64,000 bases of DNA, taken from contig CM040744.1 in NCBI GenBank assembly GCA_022829145.1, forward strand, positions 620,001 through 684,000, given 5' to 3'. Under the pieces are notes generated by a model, which was not told the origin of the DNA, searched no databases, and saw only the letters and a program-made list of their open reading frames with translations. Position numbers and translations under genes: made by a program. How positions within the stretch are numbered: position 1 is the first letter of the stretch; each line of letters begins with the position of its first letter. Origin of the DNA: Albula goreensis (taxonomy: Eukaryota > Chordata > Actinopteri > Albuliformes > Albulidae). Positions 53,001-64,000 of the stretch are shown here, piece by piece.

Positions 53001-56000
53001 TACTTGGAAGAAATTAACATGTATAAGTGGTAGTCTGCGTACCCGTGTTGTGTTTTGTTAGTGACGGCTGTGGCTTCTGTCTTGTTTATCTGTTTTCTAA
53101 CACGAACTCCTAAGGGCGAGTGTCACGGTTTTAATGAAACTTGAAATGGACCCTTGAAATGTAGCGAAAAGGCCTGAAATATTGCACTTTGCTGTCAAGA
53201 CAGCCAAGGTCAGACTGACATGGAGACCACACTAGCTGTTCCTCCGCAACATTTTAATGAACTCTCAGCTACAGTATAACACCAGCCAGCACGCAGCAAT
53301 ATAATTTCCAGATCCCAACCCAAGGACACACAGAACTTGCTAAAATGTCATAATAATTTAGTTCCAGTTGGCACAGTCTAGACGCGCTACCGGTTCTTCT
53401 TCAGTTGGGGTAAGATGACCCGTCTTAGGAGGGTATTGATCAGTTACTGAGCAATTCAGACTGATTCAAATCGAAGTCAGGGGTGTCGGTCAAACGTGCA
53501 TGAACCAAAACAAATATTTTTTCTAAGCTACCGAGGTAGGAGATTGCGTAGCCTGTAAGACCAGTGCCCCATCCTTCCTTTTACGGAAACTCCGTTTTGC
53601 GGTCCCCAGCAGTGTAGTGATTCCCACGTGTTGCGTGGTGAGCACTGGCTTTCCCCGAAGTGAAACCCACACACGTCAGATTTATCACCGCATTTTGCGA
53701 ATTCTCACTGGTACAATGTTCTTCCGGTGGTGGGAGGGTTCCTTTTTTGAGGGTAGAGGCATGGTTGTGAGCAACTTCTGGTTTAGTTTAGCTGTTTTTT
53801 TTTCTGCTGTCCTCCTTCCCCCATTTAAGGGAACATTATTTCAGTCACACTCATAGTAGTGGCTATGGTGCATTATGAAAAATTAACATAACGAGTTGAT
53901 TAGTTTGCTTGTTGTTTGCATTGTTTCAGCTTGTTATCATTGTAACACAAAACTGTAAAAACAGTGGTTTTTCTGCTGATGATGCACACTAGTTGCAGAG
54001 TCTTTTTAACTCTTCCAGTCATCTGCGGTGAGATTCGGGTTACTTTGGCCCTGCTATCATTTAGAAGGGTCAAACAGAGTGCGTGGTTCATTAATCAGTG
54101 ACCACAGAAGGGAAGGTAATTAAGAGAGATTTTGTGCTTCATGAAGCAAACTCATGGAGTTTTTTTTTTTTTTGAAGGGAATGTATGATGCCTTTTTGTT
54201 TCATTGCAGTGGCCCAGAATAGCAAGCCCTTGGAACAGTGTGCAAAAATTAGGTGTTTTGTGAGGGTGGGGGGGTGCTGTGCTACAGAATGTTTGTTTGA
54301 AAAAAGACTTTTCTTAAGCAACTAGCTCTCTTACGAGCTGTTTTTTCCCTTTGGATAAGAGGCTATTGTTCAGCTAATCTTTGCAGTAGCCTAGCTTCAG
54401 CTACATTTATCGAGAATGGGGGACCGTTTCGCTGAAATAATGGTAGAGTGGCTTTGTTGGTTACTGTATTTCAGGTTTTCCTTGGAAATTTGCAAGACAC
54501 CCTTGAGTTTTTGTTTTGTTTTGTTTTTTGTTTTGTTTAACCTCTCGTCTGGATTTTAGCCATGTTGTAATTTAGTGACTAATAACCAACAGATTGGCCT
54601 CCCATTGAATACTGGACAGAAGCCATACCGGCAAAAATGCCTAATACAGTATCCACAGTTCCGCTTACAGACTTTCCGCACAGAACACAGGAAAAGATCC
54701 AGGCCTGTGGCCACTGAAGCTGGGGCCCGTGGCGCTCAGTTTGTTTTTCTCCCTCTCACTTTAAATGGCAGCAGTGGAGTGCTGTATTCTCAGTGCAGGC
54801 TGAGTCTCACTTATGAGGCCTCCAATGGAACGGGCCTAGCTTCTCACTCCTATGCGGAATGACTTTGTCTAACTTTCTGGATGATGCGCTTCGCTAATAA
54901 ACCAACAGTCATTTACTGCCTCTGCCGAGTCCTACAGTAGAGCGAGTATGTGAAATGCTAACGCACATAGCCAAGCTGAGTCTGCTCTGTGGATATCCAC
55001 AGTCATAGTTAGATTGCTGAGACCCCAGGCCAGAAAAGTTGGGGGTGGGGGGCGGGTTGATTATTTTTCTCTCCCTGTCTCCTAGCGAAACACCTACTGA
55101 CTCATTTTACCCAGTCCTCTGGGTTCATCGGGGGGTAAGCACAGCTGTGTGAAGACCATACTCACAAAGGAATTCTGCACATGCGAACTTTTTAGCATTT
55201 AGTCATGGGAATGTATGCAGTTCCAGGTGCCTGTGTAGCGGTGGAAGAATGAGCTGTCATGAAAGCGAATATAGGCAGAGATACCATAAGCTATCAGTGA
55301 CTCACTCATGTAAACTAGTCATAGTTTATAGTCATGTTTGGTTTCTGTGGAGACCAGAGACTGGATTGGACGGATTCCACGTGTCAATTATTGACATGTC
55401 TTTGAACCTCCACTCATTATTGGGTGTGTTAAGCCCCATCGACAAACAAAAAGTTAAACAAAAAACTTGGGATGGAAGGATTGCAAAGTATATGGACAAA
55501 GTGTGCAAATTGCAACCTCAGTTCTGAAGCATTACAAGTGTATCATCTTTTGTCTGGACCAATAACCTTTTAATGCTAAAAGTGAAGCTTGAGCCAAGGC
55601 CTTCGGCATTGATTGCCTTTAATGTGTAGCCTGTTCATATCTCAGGTATCTTCTGCACTCGGGTGGAGATAGCGACTCTTTAATATTTAAATATGCGGAA
55701 TTGTTGGAGGTTGATGCAAAATCCGGGAATTTCCTGGGTCTTGACTCCTGCTGTCTCCAGCCCTGGGGCAGGATCTCGTCTGCCTGCCTCAAAGTGCCGT
55801 GAAAGACTTTCGTACAGTTATGATCTAATTCACAAAAGCGAAGTTGGCCCAGAAGCTTTTGTTTGATGTTACAGCAGGGCTTGTAAATATTCAGCGTGTT
55901 CATAGTCTAACCGTGTAGAAAAGGTGCTCTTGTTGTGGTTTCTCAACTGTGAAAAGAAAACTGGACAAAGGATGGGAAGCTGTGGTCTTTCATGGATTGT

Positions 56001-56892
56001 GTGTATGCTGGATTTTAAGGTTTTCTTTCTACCAGAAGCCAAGTTAGCCATTAGGGAACAAAGAGAATGTATGCCTAAGGTAATCAGTGACTAACATTTA
56101 GCATACAAAGCACCCATCAAGGCCCTGAGTCAGATACTTCCAGTGTAATAGCTGGTTTTTCATGTCGGACTCTCCTTTTGATCTTTTCCCCCCTTACTTA
56201 TGATGTCATACAGATTAAAAAAAGGGAAGAGCTTTGAATGTAAAAGTGAATGTCATAGGAGGAGGCAGGGACAGCATCAGTAAGCCCCTCCCCCTTTAGG
56301 CATGTCCTCACAAGGCCACCAATGGGAGCCCATGATATGGCTTCCCCATTCCCCACCGTCTCCATGGTGATCGGAAATCCTGTGTTGAAGGCCCACTGCA
56401 GCCAAACTTGCCTCCTGATTTTACTCGAAGCAATATTCATGAAACAGAAGCAGACAATGATGTAGTTATTTAAAGAACAACTTGGAAAAGTAGCACAGCT
56501 TCAATTTCTCAGTAACTTAAGACATAAGTTTGCTGTGTCGCATCTGTAATGAAAGAATTAAAATCACAGCATGTGTAAATCACTTCAGCAGTTCAAAAAT
56601 TGAGTTTCACCACTAAAATACTCATACTTCCTCTGACTTTTCAGTTTCCGATTTCAGACTTGGATCTTTGTGCATTGCCAGTTTACCACAGGATCTGATA
56701 TATAGCTGAAAAATGTTTCTCTGCAACAAGTGGGCCTTCAGCTTGATCTGAACTGATCAGAAATCAGTTTCACGTTTCTCCTCCTTGTGGTTAAGATCTG
56801 AATATAGATTGGGCATAGCTGGTCCTAAATCAGCTTTTAGAGGCTTCAGCAAGGAGAGAAAATATAATATCCATCTCCTTTGTCTCCTGCAG
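50057..56892 (+). other. zfand5: zfand5 first intron
   Basis: No coding exon was recognised. 50450-52220 is unusually dense in gctagc, ttagct and taacgtta palindromic words. 52525-52563 is (CTC)n, and 54506-54540 is a (TTTTG)n-like run. Short T runs occur at 52441-52451 and 54160-54172. Confidence 0.5.
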
Positions 56893-56912
56893 GAAGTGTC
56901 CCGTGTGCAGCG

Positions 56913-59900
56913 ATGGCCCAAGAGACCAATCAGAGCCCGGTACCCATGCTGTGTGCCACAGGATGCGGTTTCTACGGCAACCCCAGGACAAACGGCATGT
57001 GCTCTGTCTGCTACAAGGAGCACCTGACGAGACAGCAGAACAGCGGGAGAGTCAGTCCCATGAGTCCAGTGGGTAAGTAGTGACTTGCTTAGGCTGTGTG
57101 TTTATGCTGTCCCATACATACACATGCACTCGCACACATGCACATACATAAAAATGCACTCGCACACACACATACGCACAAATACATAAGTGCCATCATG
57201 CAGGCACGCTCGCTCACATGCATGCACGCAAACACACACACACACACCTTCCCCATGTGAGCGGAGTCGTCCCCTTCATGTATAAATAATGGCTTCGCGA
57301 TGCAGCCCGTCGCAACATGGAACCAGAGCTGGCTTTTTCTTCTCTCTTCAAAGGGATAGCTTGCGATAGGGTGTGTTCCTCATGTGCGTGTTGTGTTTGT
57401 GTTCTTTTGGTAGGGAACAGATCGATCCATCTTCCAGAATGTTCTTTCGCCTTTCAGGTTTTGTCACACAGATGTGCATGTGGTAGATAGAGAAAGAAAG
57501 ATGGGGAAAGACCTGGTAGAGAGAGAGAGAGAGAGAGAGAGGGGGGCTGGAGAGAAAGAGAGAGCAGGCTTTGTAAACCTTTCCTAAACCCCCCACCGAC
57601 TCATAATTGCTGGGCATTACAGCCCAACAAGGGACCCTCTTTCTTTTAGGGTAGGGGGGTGGAGACAAGTTGGGAGGTGGCGGTTAACTCCAGAAACCCA
57701 GTGTTTTTATTCTATTCCTCTGTGTCCCTTTAAACTGCTCTGCCGTTTCGGGGCCCAGCCAGGATATCCTTCTCAAATCACTAAATGTTTAGTTTTTGGT
57801 CCGTGAATAATAATCCTTTTGTTTAGCAAACATTTTTCGAAACTGGATGGGTTCAACCAAGATTGAGCAGCTCAAGGTAGCCTGTGTGTGTGTGGAAAAA
57901 CAAGTAGCTCAGCGACAACAAAAGCCAATCAACTGTCAAGGGTGAACCAGGTGTCGCTCGGTTGAAAATCAGAACCAATGAGGAACGAAGGAGCGGAGGC
58001 TTGACTTTGAGCCGCACTTGACAGTTTTTGTTTTCTTCCTTTTCTTTTCGCCAACTGTTAAACTGGCTGCCTTTGTGCGCTCTCCCAGAGACATTCCCGT
58101 TTTCATTTGACTTTGAGCAAGCTGAACCTGCTTTGTTTACTTCAATAACCAAAACGCACACGAGCATCCTGTTAGCGTTCAGATATGAGCCGTTCATTAC
58201 AAAGAAGCAACCCCGTATCGGTGGAGGTATGCGAGTCTCTGTGTTGAAGCATTTCTGATTTTTCCCCTCCTTCTTTGGTAGATCATAGACCACAGTTAAA
58301 ATGACCTTCTTATGAAAACACAGACAATAAGCATTGTGGTGGTTTTTAAAGAGGCAAAAAAAAATATTGTATCTCAGTTATCTGCCATACTCATCAACTG
58401 TCAGGTTATTATTTTTGACAGATATAAATATTCAGTATTTGTAGACAATAGCTCGAGGCAATCTTGTACTTGATTTAAAAAAAACTGGTTTTGTCAGGGA
58501 GGGGAAAATGTTTAGTCTTATTCAGAAAATGGAGGTTCTTTATTGTACTGTAGTGTTCACTGAGGAGCCAAGCCTGTGACTCGGGAGTTGCAGGTTCAAA
58601 TCTCAAACAGGGCCTCGACTGTAACACTGTTAAGCAAGGTTCTTCACTTGAATTGCATCAGGTGAATGTTCGGCTACATTAACAGTCTGTATATTAAAAT
58701 GTTTGTTAAGTTGTTGGGTAATAATAACAGAAATGCATTGCGGGGGTGAAATGTTGAAAAGAACTTTTTTTGAGAAATTTCCCAAAACATGGATTCTGAT
58801 ACTCCTGGTCTATTAAAAAGTGGCCAGGGACAACCACTTATTTTCTAACCAAATTAGCATTTCAATGGAATATAAAGTGCAGTTATTGTAAGAGAGGCTG
58901 GAGCTCCAGTCTCAGTCTGGGCTGTTCTGATTGGTTCTCCACGTTGCAGGTGCAACCGCAGCTAGCGTATCGGGTAGCCCTACCTCAGAAGCCTCTAGCA
59001 TCCAGAGACTAGAAGCCAGCCTAAACGACCCTGATACCTCCCCCACCAGCTCCACTGACACAGCTAGGTAAGTTAAAATGGCCACCGTCTGTTGACTTGC
59101 TCGGACAGATTAACTCCAGTCCTGGAGGGCCGCAGTGTCTGCAGGTTTAACTCCAGTCCTGGAGGGCCGCAGTGTCTGCAGGTTTAACTCCAGTCCTGGA
59201 GGGTCACAGTGTCTGCAGGTTTAACTCCAGTCCTGGAGGGCCGCAGTGTCTGCAGGTTTAACTCCAGTCCTGGAGGGCCGCAGTGTCTGCAGGTTTAACT
59301 CCAGTCCTGGAGGGCCGCACTGTCTGCAGGTTTAACTCCAGTCCTGGAGGGCCGCAGTGTCTACAGGTTTAACTCCAGTCCTGGGGGGGGCAGTGTCTGG
59401 ATATTTTTTTGTTTCCTATCAATCAGCCACCAAATTGGGCCTTAAAAAAAAGCAGACACTGCTATCGTCTAGGAGTGTGACACCCTGGTGTAATGTAATT
59501 GCTATGGAAATGCTGAATTGTAAATGTCAGACTGTTTAAATGGTTTCAGAACATGAAATATGTATGCAGAGACTTGCATTATGTGCTTATGTGGTCTCAA
59601 AGGTCATATAAGGCTATCCTCAGAGTGCATTCTCTCAGTCCATAGCAGGCATTTCTAGGCATTGCTACAATTGCAGTAAGCTTGGTCCACCAGCAGGGGG
59701 ACTTCCATTCCACTGTGCACCTGGTAAAACCTGGAATGGCTCAAAACGCTGTTCATTGGGAATGCGGTGCTCCTGTGTTGAGGGAGTACAGCTTCTGCTT
59801 GCCCTTATGATAGCGTGATCTGACAGGCCAGTGCCAGGTTGTGGGTGGGGCTTCGAGCCGTTTGCATAATTCACCAGGGGCATGCATTAGTTGCCATGGA

Positions 59901-62329
59901 TGCTCCTTGCGTGTCATAGCATGCTGCAATCAGAGAGGGCAATTTAGATCGAGGAGGCTCATCTACCATGCAGCTCTCTGTAGCGATTCTCAACCTCTCC
60001 CTCTCTCCACCTCTCAACATTTTCCACCCTGCCGCGTTCTTCCTATCTCCCTCTTTCTCTGCTTCTGTCATCCTCTCATCCTCTGAGATTAAAATCAGTA
60101 AATGAGCCTGTACGGTCTTTATTAGAAGGTTTTATTTAACTATATATCTATAATGATGGGTTCTGAAATGTAAGATATTCCCTGTGTGTCTCTGTGCAGA
60201 AGTTTGCCTGCGGTCTCCCTGCCAGTAACGCAGCAGATGACAGAAATGAGCATATCTCGGGAGGACAAAGTCACGTCGCCCAAATCGGAGCCGTCGGAGC
60301 CAGGTATTGCTCCTTCCGTCGGTATTTCCACCCTGCAGGCATGTGTATTACAGTACGGGTGGGTTGGTGTACTCTTAAGAGTATCCCTTTCCCCACAAGC
60401 TCTTCCGTACATATCCATCCTCATGAATAGAACGTATGTGAAGAATGCGAGCCGTGTCGTCGGTTCTGGGAACCGAGCACGCGCGCAGCGGACAGCGATA
60501 ATTTAGAACGCAGCCACGTGTGCTGGACACCGTGGTCCCGTGAATTTCCTGGGGGACGTCCAGTTCTTGGAGATGGACGGGGGTGTAGCGGTGGGTTTGT
60601 TTACAGGGCAGGTCTACAGCCGGGTCGGGGGGTAAACAGACACCTACTCGCTCCTCTCCTGGCCCCCTCGCTCCCTTCCAGAAATGGTCAGCAGGGTGAC
60701 CACCATCGGTGTCATCTTTCAACACAGCAGTGTGGCCCCTGCCCGCATTTCCCAGAATTCCATTAGCATGGAAACGCTGCCAAAACAAAATAAAAACCGG
60801 TCTGCACCAGTTTTTAGGGCAACAGATTGGGGGTTAACAATCCAGTCCCCAGCTGTAGGGTGACCTCAAAATCTGTCTGTTGATTGGCTCATTTTTAAGG
60901 AAGTATTGGCCAATCAAGGCTTTGTTTGTTCTTGAAACAGCTCAAACTGAGAGCATAATTTTTTGAAAGCTTCTGCTCTTTCTTGATTTTGAGTTTTAGT
61001 CTCGGGTCATGAAGTTCACTGCTTCAGAGAGCATCTTGGGTAAACGCTGCTTCCGTCTGCACATTTCAGAAGACCCTAAAAAAAAATCCCTCCAGCTGGT
61101 GTCTGTACTTTGAAATGAGTAAAGCATGCCAAGTATTAATCTTCAACCGCCATACATTTTGTCCAATGTGTTTTTTTTCTCAGCAAGCATTGATGTTTTA
61201 ATTTCTGTTCCGTCACTGTCCTTTTATTTTGATTAGCATAAATTCCCATTTCTATGCACATATCTGTTTGTCGCTCAAAAAGCCTTTTTCCAAAGCAGTG
61301 TCCCGTTGACATGATAAAAGGCTAAGCTAATAATCTACCCACAAACATAATCTCTTTTTGGTTTAATTGCAAAAGAGTAAAGGCAATACAAAACAGAGAA
61401 TACAGTAAAGAAGCTGAGCTATGTGTCTGGATGACTTCATGGCATTCTGAGATATTGTTTCCTATCGTCATTGGATCTGGCAACCCTGTTTGGAGCTGCC
61501 AACCAAATATCCATGTAGTTGTCAGCATTGCTGTGAGGTCATGGATTCATAACCCTCCACCCCCTCCCCCCCTCTCCAAAACAGAGCACTGACCTTTTTA
61601 GCCAGCCACATTGTTTTGTGCGATTCTGTACACAAATGGACTGACAGGAAGTGGATCCTCCATTTTGTTTCAGACTCTGGTGTTTATCTGCTTAACAGAT
61701 TTGGTCTCTAATTGGGTGAATTTTGAAGGGTGGCAAAAGAAGAAGTTCAAATACATCTACAGTTTTATAAAATTACTACTTTGAGCTGGGCCTGAAACCA
61801 CCTAGGTGTGAGAAAGCATGAAGGCTTACTCTCTTTTGTTTTTTTTCCTGTCTCGCCCAGTTGTCACCCAGCCCACAGCCTCCACCTCCCGTCCTAGCGA
61901 TCCCAGCGGTGATGACCCCAAGCCCCCTGAGGCCCCTAAAGCCAAGAAAAACAGGTGCTTCATGTGTCGGAAGAAGGTCGGCCTCACAGGTGAGCGGGAA
62001 GATACAGGAGACATGTCTGGGTGGGGTGTTGGACAAGTTTTCATTGAACGTGGATGGCAGAGATTCTCTTGAGAACGTTGTATTTGCGCCCGTGTTAGAA
62101 ATCGCGGGTCACTGTCTCTGTAGAAATTCTGCTAGCTAATCGGCGTCCTTCCGCCTCTGTTTAACCCCACCCCGCACCAGGTTTTGACTGTCGCTGTGGC
62201 AACCTGTTCTGTGGACTCCACCGGTACTCAGACAAGCACAACTGCCCTTACGACTACAAAGCCGAGGCCGCAGCTAAGATCAGGAAGGAGAACCCCGTCG
62301 TTGTCGCCGACAAGATCCAGAGAATATAA
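56913..62329 (+). CDS. zfand5: AN1-type zinc finger protein 5
   Basis: Coding exons 56913-57072 (its exon starts at 56893 after tcctgcag), 58950-59067, 60200-60303, 61861-61989 and 62181-62329 join in phase to 660 bases, giving 219 residues (human ZFAND5 is 213). Residues 14-33 carry an A20-type zinc finger (Cys14, Cys18, Cys30, Cys33, in [21 protein letters not shown]). Residues 160-192 carry an AN1 finger with C-x2-C-x10-C-x-C-x4-C-x2-H-x5-H-x-C spacing. The [15 protein letters not shown] block and the tail [16 protein letters not shown] match ZFAND5 rather than ZFAND6. The family binds ubiquitin through A20, is reported to stimulate proteasomal degradation and to bind AU-rich mRNA, and dampens NF-kB signalling. 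The middle region is Ser/Thr/Pro-rich and more variable. It is transcribed divergently from tmc copy B about 17 kb away, the arrangement known at human 9q21. Confidence 0.97.
58550..58740 (+). mobile_element. tRNA-derived SINE in zfand5 intron
   Basis: The head has gttgcaggttcaaatctc, a good B box. It is followed by taagcaaggttcttcacttg, the standard fish-SINE body, and an AT-rich tail ending ttgggtaataataa. The A box is degenerate. Confidence 0.6.
59111..59401 (+). repeat. 37-base minisatellite in zfand5 intron
   Basis: Seven near-perfect units plus a partial eighth start at 59111, 59148, 59185, 59222, 59259, 59296, 59333 and 59370. Each contains taactccagtcctggagggc, then cgcagtgtctgcaggtt. 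It begins only 43 bases after the donor of exon 58950-59067. A related unit is a common dispersed vertebrate repeat. Confidence 0.95.
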
Positions 62330-64000
62330 AGGACTCTCGCACACGACCGTTGACCTGAACACTGGCACGAGGGGCTAAAAGAACTTGTTTTTTGTTCTTT
62401 TTTTTTTTTGTTTTGTTTTTAATTACAATCTTGGAAAAAAATCCTATCCAGAGCTGATGCATGAATGATCACGTTTTTTTTTTTTTGTTTTTTTTTTTCT
62501 GTACTATCTGTGGTGTGTCTATTTTATTTAAAGAACTAAAAACATTTTAAAAACTACAAAAATAATAGTACTAGCATACAGGTCCGGGCATCTTTTCAGG
62601 AAATCTCAATAATAACCTCCCTAGATTTACCCCCCAACATAACCTCCTCAGTCACTTGATTGGTTTTATGTTTGTGCCAAAATGAGGGAGGTAAAAGAAT
62701 TCTGGGAATGTTTTTTTTTTTTTTTTTTTTTTTTTGGGAACGCAGAGAAGGACCGTTTGAAACGGAATGTGATTATTGTCTTTTTACGCTATGCTTCAGT
62801 TCAGAACAAATGACTAGAAAAGGCAAGAGCTGTGAAACGGCACGACCGTGGGCCGTCTTATTTTTATTTTTTTTTCTATTTTGTTTCATTGCTTTTCGGA
62901 GGCAGTGGCTTGAGCTGGTTCCTGATTGGCTGGTACGGTGGAAGCAGTAATCCAGGGGAGGAGTTGTGGTCCTTGTAGAGCTGCGATTGGGTGGTATATT
63001 TCAAAATGGGGTAGAAATTGAATTCCCTGGTAGCTCATATAAATGCTGAATTTATGACTGTACCTCAGTCTCCCTGCCACCACTCAAGGAACGTTATCTG
63101 ACCATTTTACCCCGATAGTACCATCTCTCGTAGGGTGACTTTCACATCTATATTGGCCTCTGTGTGAGATAATTAACTTTGAACAGAGACAGTAAGGACT
63201 TATCAGAGGTGAATAATGGCAACCTTTGCTTTGTCCTCCACACAGGGGCATTTCTAGGTCTTTAGAATCTTAATATCTGAATTTAATGTAGTTTAGATTT
63301 TGAAGATGTTTTCTGTTTGTGGGGTAGTGGGGACATACCGGACACATTCTGTAAGTAGGGTGTTTTGTTGTGCATCACATTGTGGAGGGCAGGTGAGACA
63401 GTGTTGTCAAGTTGCAGTCCGTTCCCACAAGTGGCTGCTGGGAAGGAAGTGTTATGTGTAACTACAATTTTTAAAAAAAAAAGAAAAAAATGATTTGACA
63501 TTTTGTTTAGGCTGTGTTTGTCTTTATCGGAAAGCTTGTAGGTGGAGCATGACCTTAAACTTTTTTTTAAGGTAGCATGTTGACACGTCAGATGATCTTG
63601 GAGATGATACCGTTTTTTTTTTTTTTTTTTTTTTGGAAATCCATTATGGCCGTTATACCATGTGACCCGTGAGCACACAGCCCATTGGCTCCACCAGTGC
63701 TTTCAACCCGAAGAGAGAGGGGCCCCTGCATCGCACCAATGTCCAACCCTCTATTTTAAGGTCTAACTACGTTTATCTCTTTGTTGTGCGTTTGTTCCCT
63801 GTTGCTGGATTGAGCCTGAGAGGAGAGAAGTGTTTTTTTGTTTGTTTGTTTGTTTTTTTTTTATTGCATCCGTGGTAAATGTGAACCCTCCATATCTCCG
63901 TTACTCACACACCTGGACATTGCAGAAAAATGGACGTTGGCAAAGTGAAAGGTTGCCGCGATGGTCTGTAACTTCTGTGTGCGTTTTTTTCCCAAAGGGC
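62330..64000 (+). other. zfand5: zfand5 3' untranslated region (probable)
   Basis: The stretch follows the TAA stop, is AT-rich, carries long T runs (62472-62499, 62710-62735, 63613-63634), and has no coding exon signature. I saw no canonical AATAAA or ATTAAA signal on the plus strand before the window ends, so the poly(A) site is either non-canonical or beyond the edge. Mammalian ZFAND5 has a long 3'UTR, which fits. Confidence 0.5.

Overview
The window is nuclear DNA of a ray-finned (teleost-type) fish. The evidence is vertebrate genes split into many short exons with GT-AG introns, fish-style tRNA-derived SINEs, mariner and PIF/Harbinger relics, MITEs, and abundant (CA)n, (TA)n and (TTA)n microsatellites. 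I cannot name the species.

There are three genes. (1) Bases 739-7559, minus strand: the 5' half (11 coding exons, 510 codons) of a transmembrane channel-like gene of the TMC1/TMC2 group, copy A. Its 3' half lies beyond the left edge. (2) Bases 13480-33102, minus strand: a second gene of the same group, copy B, with 19 coding exons from a candidate ATG to a stop. It is probably tmc1, judging by its TMC1-like short C-terminus and its position beside zfand5. (3) From about 49860 to beyond 62329, plus strand: zfand5, with a non-coding first exon and five coding exons giving a 219-residue protein with A20 and AN1 zinc fingers. Copy B and zfand5 are divergent, the same relationship as human TMC1 and ZFAND5. 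TMC1/TMC2 proteins are the pore subunits of the hair-cell mechanotransduction channel. ZFAND5 is a ubiquitin/proteasome-associated factor. No functional link between the neighbours is implied.

Copies A and B are tandem paralogues: of ten comparable exons (2 to 11), seven have identical lengths and one differs by a codon. The two with large differences encode the charged N-terminal region.

The strongest oddity is in copy B. Two minisatellites have grown out of its splice junctions. One (21181-22880) repeats an acceptor plus the first codons of the TM4 exon more than 30 times and leaves that exon out of frame as sequenced. The other (about 17460-17868) repeats an exon 3' end plus donor. Copy B also has Gly at a conserved Arg of the KASRSNNFY motif. 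Copy B may be decaying, spliced in an unusual way, or misassembled at that exon.

The stretches 7760-13480 and 33110-49860 are intergenic. I see no convincing protein gene in them, only repeats, microsatellites and low-complexity tracts. I found no CRISPR array, rRNA, functional tRNA, retroviral or other capsid-bearing element, or bacterial-type operon.
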